64,000 nt of DNA from positions 150,875,265 through 150,939,264 of the forward strand of contig CAXKWD010000005.1 of assembly GCA_964059195.1 (NCBI GenBank), written 5' to 3'. Every line of letters begins with the position of its first letter. Position 1 is the first letter of the stretch. The stretch comes from Ectobius pallidus (taxonomy: Eukaryota > Arthropoda > Insecta > Blattodea > Ectobiidae). The notes beneath the pieces were generated by a model. The model had not been told where the DNA came from, ran no database searches, and saw nothing but the letters and a program-made list of their open reading frames with translations. Both the position numbers and the translations under genes were made by a program. This document shows positions 55,831-64,000 of this stretch, piece after piece.

Positions 55831-56178
55831 TCGTTATTTCGGTACCGGTCAACCGATTTGGTCCAAATTCAGTAGGCTTCTTTCCATGTAAGTAATAAAT
55901 GCGTATGACAAGTTTCGTGTAACTCCGATAAAGCGTGTTTAAATTATCGCACCTATTTTATATATTTCCATTAAAATAGGCACTTAATTGGGCATTACTC
56001 CGATACCGGTCAACCGATTTGGTCCAATATCAATAGGGTTCTTCCCATGGACGTTATAAATGCGTATGTCAAGTTTCATAAAAATCTGATAAAGTTTATT
56101 TGAGTTATGCCGCGTACAGACACACGGACAGACAGACAGACATTTTCCGTCCCCCACAAAATCTCTGGCACTTATTAA
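55831..56178 (-). mobile_element. AAGTGCCAGAATG-family partial copy
   Basis: Two internal units (from about 55841 and 56002), the CAGACAGA stretch and the 'ctggcacttatta' end; the other end is absent. It lies about 180 bp from the longest copy, in the same orientation. Confidence 0.75.
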
Positions 56179-59100
56179 CATTCAATTTAAGCCACTTATT
56201 TAATAGGTGTCTAATTACGCAGAACACCTAATGTCGCGATATTTTTTTTTTATTTTTTATTTACTGCGAAATCGGGAAGAGTAGCCTAATGGAAAAAAAT
56301 CTACAAGATAGAGCAGAAGCTGCTGTGATCAATTATATGAACTACTTCCATTAGGGTTCCAATTTAGCAATAAATAAAATAAAAAATGCTGCGAAATTAG
56401 GCATGTTTGCATGTTAGGCATGTCTATTGCTACCTTATCACATATACGCATTATTTATGAGGTTGCTGATATTAGCAATTATGCAAAACTGATGTTTTTC
56501 CTGAAGAATAAACATGTGGTATATAAAAGCATGCAATAAGGTGCTAGAACTAGTATTGCTACTGTATTATTTTTTAGGAAATAAATTCCTTCTGAACAAA
56601 TTTAACAGAAATATATGTTTTTAATTTTTTTCTACCATGTGTATAATTTATAGAAAAAGTATGCCCGAAGATTATAAAATCAGTAATAAATAAAATGGAA
56701 AAGCACTTTGTATTAAAGCTTTGGGGATAATACTTATTTTCATAAACCCATTAAAAAAAATTCAGCTTACCTATCAGACACAACGCAAACAGCACAATCC
56801 AAATTCCGAATTACATGTTTCCACAAACCAGGCATCGTGGATTCGCTTGAAAACACCTCACTTTGTGCAGTTTTCACTCGCAACCACTACACTGATAATA
56901 AGCCACCAAACACACAGCTTTTGACACTTCATTGAGCACTGTTAAAACCTCAAAAGACCACAAGGAAAAGCTACTGAAGAAATGCATCAAAATCACAATC
57001 TAACAAGGCTGTAATTGACATGTACAGTAAACATTGTGCAATGCAAACGTATCAGGGTCCACCTGGTGGTGTAATAACGGATTTCACTATCATACAATCA
57101 CAACCGACACTAACCTTTGGAGGCCACAGGTGTACGCCTGAAACCTATGAAACTCCCTTCCAATTAACAGTGGGTTCATAAAAAAATCTATGGCAATTAC
57201 TGAGGAAGCAGAAACAACTGTATCCCGTAGTAAACTCGAACTGTATTACTTATACTCCAAAGTAAATTTATCTGTTCTTGATAAGATAATAACATAACGT
57301 TTCTTCAGCTTCGATTATTATCGGATTTAATTAAGAACATGTGATACTATTAACATCCGGTATTCGGTTTCCGAATATTGTAATAAATATGTCACTCAAC
57401 TATTGTTTACTTGTGAGCTTAAAAGGCTGCAATTATAGCTACAGATACGCCCATAAGATTGCAAAATTAATGAAAGACAATTAAACACTACATCCTCTTT
57501 TGTACAACATGGTAATGTTTTGGGGGACCTATTTGTTTATTGATAAGATAATGTATTAGGATTATGAACAAAGACTGAAACAATCCAGCTTTTCTTCAGC
57601 TGAATGTAGGCTATAAAAAATATTTAAAAATAGATAACGGATTAACTCCCGGATGCCAAAGTTGCAAAGATACAGCATGTATATGTCAATGATTTCATCA
57701 TCTCATTGTTTTCTGGTGAGGTTAAAAATGTAATTACAGATATGCCTATATAATTTCGAAATAAATTCGAGATTAAAAAATCATAACAATACTGACCTCA
57801 ATGCAGTACAATGGTGCAATGTTTTGACAGATATTGTGCTATAAATCTAATTTAACTTTTAGAGACTATAATTACGGCATAATTAATAAAGCCTATAGTA
57901 ACTTAATCGTGGTTTTGTAATAAGAAACTCTTCTTGATGGTAAAGTACAGAAGCTTTTACTTAATTCATTTGTAAGATCGAACTTAGAACATACCTCAAT
58001 TATAGGCCTATGTAATGGAAGTACAAAAAAAAATATTGATAGTTTAGAAAGCACACAGAATAGATTCTTGAAGTATGTGTAATAAAAAAAATGTTATTAT
58101 CCTAAGTTTAAGTTCAATGTTACTGAAATCACAGAAGAAATAGTCAATCTTTAATATTATTATACAAAGTAATAAATTAGGCCTACATAATTCACGATAC
58201 AAACATAATTGGTAATAAACTGTTTTATGTACCACACAAAGGCCATAATAGATCTAGAAACGATTAATTTTTTCCTTTTTTGTTTTTCCTCCGAGCAATA
58301 TTAGAATGTAAAAAAACCTTAATTTTCTAAATATAACATTCTTTGATATTTGTCTTCGCTTACACAATTAGTAATTAATTTTAAAACTTATGTATACTAT
58401 TTGTTTTAAAAATATGTTTCGTAGGAAAATAAAAAGTTTGAACAAAATTGATATATGATGGTAATAATTATTTATTTTTAAAAAATAACTAAGCCATATA
58501 AAAAAATCCTATTAGTAATTTCGTTGCACACATTGTGAGGTGCGTCGCATAAAATTTCAATGCAGAATCTCTATTTTTGTGGAATAAAGGTAGATTTTAA
58601 ATTTGACTAAATAACATGAAAAATGAAAATGTGAAAACAAGCTATTAGAGCTATTAGTACACTGGCAGTTTCAAGCGAACGGTACTTTAAATATGGCGTC
58701 AGCAACACATTTCCATAGGCCCAAAGGCATAAAATTTTACAGACTTACACTTTAGGGTAGGCTGGAGTCTTTTTAACTTGATATTTATTTAAATACGATA
58801 TTTAAATGTTCTGCGCTAAATGCATAAAGGTATGGGAAAGCCTACACTGACTCACTCGGGCGTCCACTTGTATGCGATTGAAATGTAAAAAGATTCAAGT
58901 CATCACTGAACCATGACCATCATTATCTATCCTTGCAATCATGATATGTGTTCCGCTTTGGTGCTCAGATCTCGATAATGTCCTAGCTAATGTAAGAATT
59001 CACCATGCGTGGAATTCACAGTTTCAATATTTTTAGGTTTCGGTAGATATATTACTATGTATTCCTATTGATTTTCGGCTATGGTCCGCAAAGAAAGGGT

Positions 59101-60497
59101 CACAGTGATCGTCATTTAATGACCAAAAATAGGTAAAAAAAAGCATGAAAAATGCATTTATGACCCAGGAATAGCAAAAGAAATTACCCATAATTAAAAA
59201 AAGACCATTAAAATATCCATTATTACTTGTAAATAGTTTCCTTTACATGGATGACAGTGTTTATTTAAACTTACAATATAAAACACTTTTATTTTGTTAA
59301 GAAGTAAGTAAATTAAAGTTACTTGGACATTTTCTGTAAAAAAAAACTATTATTTCCAAATTGGCATGCCCTTAAAATTGCCCTTAGCAAATAGATGTCA
59401 TTCAGAACAAATTAACAAATAAAGAAAATAATTAATTCTTTATTGACAGAACACAAATTGCAATGGCTCAATACAACCAACTGAAAATGAAATGGACTAA
59501 AACCAAGCTCGCCTGTTATAGAAAAGGTTTTTATCATACGTAATCCAACGAAAGAATACGAATTTATCTGATGAAACTCGTAAACTCCAGTTGGATTTAT
59601 TAAGACTATTCCACAATAAAAATGTAACGGATTATACAAATAATTACTTTCGTGCTTTGTTATATACAAACAAAACTAACAGCTGCGAGATCACGGCATA
59701 CTATAAATCAACCATCTATGAATCGAGTACCTTGTTGTAACCAATGCTATCAATGGTGCATATAAGACATAGTTAACCTAATTCAGGTAAGCTATCAGAA
59801 GGACAAAACAAAAGCTCACGAATTGGCTTGCACTGAATTGAAATTGTGTTTTTAATCAATGTACATTTATATGATTTCAATTTCCAAACAAGTTATATTT
59901 TATAAAATAATGTGTTTTTATTCTGCTTAATGATAGCATGTGACGTATTAATCATGGCACGTTGATGCCTTACGTGTCCAGTAATGAGCGGACATTATAT
60001 AAGATAAAATAGCATCCTTGCGATCCGAGGAAGAATATTATAAGGTAAACGATCGTGATTGGTTTCTATCCGAGGAATTGCTAAACGTTATTGGTCAATA
60101 TCAAACACGCGGCGTATGAGTGGAATAGTCAAACGAAAACAATTGTCTTAGAAAGTTAGTCATGCCTGGTGAACATTAAATATTTGCATAGGGCTGAAAC
60201 AACTGAATACGTACTCCTTGCAATACGACCTCTTATTATATTTCAGATATATTTGAAGTGAGAGTGTATTGCCCATGCTTAGTTAAATATGAGTGTATGA
60301 CACATATTTTTTGTTAGTTTTGTGAGACAACAGTTTAATGTAATTTTCTTCTTTTTCAGGTGAGTTGACTGAGTACTCCATTAATACCATCGACTTATTA
60401 ATCCGCAAGGAAAGTAAGTGAATATTAATTAATATTATCTTCAATGCATTAAAACTGTATAGTTCACACAAACTACTGTGTAAACTTCTGAGAATGG
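56179..60497. other. 4.3-kb AT-rich stretch with no supported feature
   Basis: Read on both strands; only short ORFs without motifs, poly-T/A runs (e.g. 56241-56262) and three TAGGCCTA-like palindromes were seen. A decayed transposon could be missed by eye. Confidence 0.45.
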
Positions 60498-60505
60498 GTT
60501 TCAAT

Positions 60506-60969
60506 TAGGGATGGGTCGATACCAGATTTTCTCGATACTCGATACCGACACATGATTTTTCCCTAGATACTTCGATACTCGATACCGTCAACATTTCCAG
60601 TTTCAATAAATAGGTACATTAAAAATTAAAAGTTGAGGGAACTGTGTAATACCAACTAAAATATTTTTTTTTAAGTTTGAAGTTTATTGTTACATACATT
60701 ATTAATTAAATGTGCATATTTAATGAGACAAAATTTAATATCATCAGTAGCCTACAATTATTTTTAAATTCTACATTAAAACTAAAATTAGTTTTTTAAA
60801 CAGTCCACTTACAAGTTTTTGTTAAAAAATACTAGCATTCTCACATAATTGCAGAATTACTAAAGTATCGAAAAAGTACCGAGAGAGTTTTCTGAAGTAT
60901 CGCTCGAAGCCGATACCATTCAAGTATCGAGAGTATCGAGGTATCGAAAGTATCGAGGACCCATCCATA
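60506..60969. mobile_element. hAT-like element with GATACTCGATAC subterminal repeats
   Basis: Ends TAGGGATGGG and CCCATCCATA (one mismatch), flanked by a perfect gtttcaat at 60498-60505 and 60970-60977. Both ends carry repeated 'tcgatact'/'agtatcga' words, plausible transposase-binding sites. 464 bp, no coding capacity. Confidence 0.9.
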
Positions 60970-60977
60970 GTTTCAAT

Positions 60978-61435
60978 TCTTCACTTATGCTCTTTACCCT
61001 CAACCACTTCAGGTTATTTATTTGTAAATTCAAAATATTTAAAGCGTAAACCTAATTTAATAATAATTTAATTTATAAAATTATAATTTCAATAGGCCTA
61101 CATTTTCTTCAAAATTTATCGTATGGACGTTTAGTATAACTGACGTATAATGTGTGAGCCTAATGTCTAGTTCCGACTGTTCCTGTTGGTTTCATATGGT
61201 TTAATGTTATTAAGAGTTTGGGTCTACATTTTAATGGTTATGGCCAAAGAATCTATTTTTATTTGAATTTTCTTTGTCCATTTCTTTAGTTATTAACATG
61301 TTATGGGTGCTTTTGGAAGGATAAGATTATTTTGATAATACTTATTTTTGTTTTATTTACAGTAGTTTTCTTTCCCGATCTATGTTGATCGATCATAGAC
61401 ACACACCCATGGATATGTTCCTGAAAATAGCATTT
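60978..61435. other. unannotated DNA
   Basis: Nothing recognised. Confidence 0.4.
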
Positions 61436-61860
61436 TTACTTCCTCTGTCCGTACCATAGTTTCTGTAGATAGAGGAAATATTGTGTTCGATCCTGAAATT
61501 CTATGTCACTTTTTCAACATAAGTATATAAGTCATATATTTTCAAAATTCCCTGAATCCATAAACCTACTTTCAGAAACATGTCAGTGTCTATGTGTTTC
61601 TGTCTCCGTGATCAGCATAGCCGGAGAAAGGAAACATCACATAGATGCCGACTGCAAGGCAGTTTCTGCAACCCCTCTTCGATATTTAACTCATAATAGG
61701 CTATTTAAGGTCTAGGTATAACTACTAACAGTTCAATTCTTGCCCCCCCCCCCATTAATATTTTCAAGATGGGTTTTCTGAGAAAAAAAATATATAGTAA
61801 CAAAATTTTGTATTTGCATTAGATGTCTTTCGGTATGTGACACAGAGATCGACGGCCATT
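61436..61860 (+). repeat. dispersed repeat (GTACC-TAGAGGAAGTATTG family), third copy
   Basis: 'cttcctctgtccgtaccata', 'gtagatagaggaaatattgt', and later 'acaaaattttgtatttgcat' follow the order of 4081-4650. A C-run lies at 61743-61753. Confidence 0.6.
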
Positions 61861-62384
61861 CTCTTTTCCGATTATATACCTTACCTTAATATTGCAGGTG
61901 CTATAGATAAATTAAAATTATAGCGCTCAATATTAATATAAATTTATAATATTGGTTTTGCTACAGTGTAAGCGTGTGTCACTAGCATTATGTTACTGGT
62001 GTTATTTATTATTACAATAAACTGAATTATCGTTTTGTAGTTTCCCGGAACTACCATTATTTTGCACAAGTCAACGTATCGAATATACAACTTGTTACTT
62101 GATACCCAATGAAAACACCGAATTTACTATCGCATAAATCCGAAACGCCGCAACAAACTCCTTACTTTATTCGAACGTACTTTCACTTGACGTTTAGAGA
62201 CCATAAATGTTATTGATGTCTTCTTGATTTTGGCGTATGCACTCTCCACAAAAGTATAATCGAAATCCTTCGAACTGTATATTACGCTATTGTTCCGAAG
62301 TTCCCTTTGTTATGAAAAATTCTATCTTACATATTATTTCTCTAAGGAAAATCTCCGCAAATATTAAAGCGCTCTTTATAACTT
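61861..62384. other. unannotated DNA
   Basis: Nothing recognised. Confidence 0.4.
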
Positions 62385-62560
62385 ACTTACCTAGTCAATG
62401 GTAATATACAATTCCTAAGCAAGCTAAAGGGTTATTATCTATTTTATGGAACCCTGAGGTTTATTGCCGCGCTTACATGAGCCCGCCATTCAACCCTATT
62501 CTGTGCTAACTCGATCCAACCATCCCCCGCAATTCATACTTCCCTTAAATCTATCATTTT
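62385..62560 (-). pseudogene. non-LTR retrotransposon 3' end (RTE-like, tentative)
   Basis: Minus-strand copy of the 19501 block with its 'acttacttac' tail at the left, 'cagctt'-side sequence 'gcaagctaaagggttattat' and 'ccgcgcttacatgagcccgc'. Confidence 0.75.
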
Positions 62561-62852
62561 TGGCATTTATAGTTATATAAAGTGTTAAATTAGGTTATAT
62601 TTAGAATTTTTCATTATTAATTCTGTTTTAAAGCTTAAATCCTCCAGTGGAGGTACAAATAATTACTTTCTAAGAAAGGGCTTATACTTTTTGTATAATA
62701 AATAAATAAAACTACCCTTCAGATGGTTTTTACGGAAAAAATGTTTCAATTAAAAGTTTTAACCATTACTATAAGCATCTCGTGAACAACATTTTAACAA
62801 AATCGTAAGAGCTTCCTTGAGGGGAAAAAAATGAAATTTCGTTCATCTAAGG

Positions 62853-63300
62853 CAGCGTTTCTCAGCCTTTTTGAACCCGAGGACCTCTAAAATGTCTAAA
62901 TTCTTTTACGGACCCCTAATTTTACATCCCATTTTAAAAGTAGGCTATATGTAGGCCTATATCCTTAGTATTTGGGGTATTAATTATAGGTCATTATAAC
63001 GAAATAAATCTAAATACATTTTTTTATTCAACGGAAGCAGAGTTATTGAATTGGAAGTAAACTATTGACAGTTTAATATTTATTGTCAATTCGATTATTA
63101 GGAATTATGTTATTACTCACTTTTAATGAGACGGTTGAGCTTGTCGCCTCTTGCAGAGTTCCTGGATATTTGGCTCAAAATTAGTCAAATTTAGTCGAAG
63201 ATCAGCAGATACATTAAGTCATCTTAATTATGTCTGCGGACCATCTGCACCATAATCGCGGACCACCAGAGGTCCGCGGCCCATAGGTTCAGAAACGCTG
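62853..63300. mobile_element. hAT (Charlie-like) element with perfect TSD
   Basis: Ends CAGCGTTTCTCAGCCTTTTT and, inverted, CAGCGTTTCTGAACCTATGG, flanked by atctaagg at 62845-62852 and 63301-63308. CAG-GTTTCTCA termini are characteristic of Charlie-type hAT elements. 448 bp, no transposase. Confidence 0.9.
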
Positions 63301-63308
63301 ATCTAAGG

Positions 63309-63936
63309 TAATAGAAAGTTGTCGTGCCACATCCCAACGGTATCTAAACCAAATATAAAATTCCCCTCTGAAAATAACTTTTTTAGATTAATTGGACCTC
63401 AAAACGTGCATTTACGTTGTAAACTTGACATCGATTTCCGAGTAGTTATTCAATACGGGTCAAGAGAGAACTTAAAGGAACAATTCTGTAGAATTTTAGT
63501 TATTTATATCCGGAATTAGTCAAAGAAACGAAGGCTCTACCGTAAATACATTACACTGAATATAGTTTTCTTGTGTAGCATAATGATTGGAAGGGAATGC
63601 TGACTCGTGCTGGCAAGGTTAAGGTTGTTGCATCCGCGGAGTTGTGATGGATGTAAGATCGCTCTTGAGAGCTGATTGATGTGCTTGTAGGTGTGCCAGG
63701 CACAGATAAACTCAAGTGCCAGCACATGGCATGAATCACATCCACTAAACACCAGGAAACTATAAACCCGTCTGCTAATAGATCGCTAATTAGGCTGCAA
63801 CCGAGGTTAATAGCAGAGTTCGTGTTTTAGAAAATTAATTGTAGAGTTTTACAACTATTAAACCTATTTAAAAAGACAAATTACATATCACACAGTCGAT
63901 CTTTTAAATAAGTAAAACACTGGGTTGTCACTCTTA
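63309..63936. other. unannotated DNA
   Basis: Short overlapping ORFs on both strands (63319-63752) lack motifs; not called. Confidence 0.4.
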
Positions 63937-64000
63937 CTTACTTACTCAATGGCGATAGACAATTCCTCAGCAAGCTAAAGGAATATTATCTATTTTAAGG
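63937..64000 (-). pseudogene. non-LTR retrotransposon 3' tail, cut by window end
   Basis: 'cttacttactcaatggcgat' and 'cagcaagctaaaggaatatt' match the 3' end of the copies at 35366 and 62385; the rest lies beyond the window. Confidence 0.7.

Noticed and set aside
1..64000. LTR retrotransposon or endogenous virus
   Set aside because: No pair of long direct repeats with TG...CA ends, primer-binding site, or gag/pol/env motif was found.

Overview
The window looks like intergenic, transposon-rich DNA from a large-genome eukaryote, most likely a hemimetabolous insect of the cockroach/termite type. The organism call is an inference. It rests on: AT-rich, almost gene-free DNA; pol III tRNA-derived SINEs; many short non-autonomous DNA transposons with intact target-site duplications (TSDs); mariner and DUF4817-type transposase relics; 3' ends of a non-LTR retrotransposon carrying the RPLGRPRR-WEDNIR tail peptide; and a high frequency of the palindrome TAGGCCTA. 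There is no bacterial gene organisation, operon or CRISPR array. Several of the longest ORFs open with TTG or GTG rather than ATG and most ORFs are repeat shadows. The only conventional gene I can defend is a tRNA-Lys(CTT) at 49661-49733.

Layout. 1-11.4 kb: SINEs, a foldback element with a young SINE inside it, and several dispersed repeats. 11.4-15.2 kb: a decayed minus-strand coding-like stretch, then a 3.3 kb tandem array of about 110 copies of a 30-bp unit that stays open in one sense frame (10-residue repeat AAEEIAAHDR with a recurrent VITAHLTEAE variant); this is the most unusual object here. 15-25 kb: hAT-like elements with 8-bp TSDs, a large hairpin, a 78-bp triplication, and a 1.3 kb terminal-inverted-repeat (TIR) element with an internal direct duplication. 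25-33 kb: a TA-rich microsatellite, a tRNA-headed palindromic element, a second copy of the 17.3 kb hAT family, and a mariner-derived hairpin. 33-45 kb: a SINE with TSD, a deleted DUF4817-type element, more TIR elements, LINE tails, and a hAT insertion with a perfect TSD inside another repeat. 45-56 kb: LINE relics, the tRNA, a degenerate CGGTTT-based satellite and several copies of the AAGTGCCAGAATG family. 56-64 kb: a long featureless AT-rich stretch, two hAT-like elements and LINE tails.

There is no pathway to describe. The content records successive insertion (SINE in repeat, hAT in repeat, TIR element beside a LINE tail) plus one expanded coding-compatible minisatellite whose status (expressed exon or neutral satellite) cannot be settled from sequence alone.
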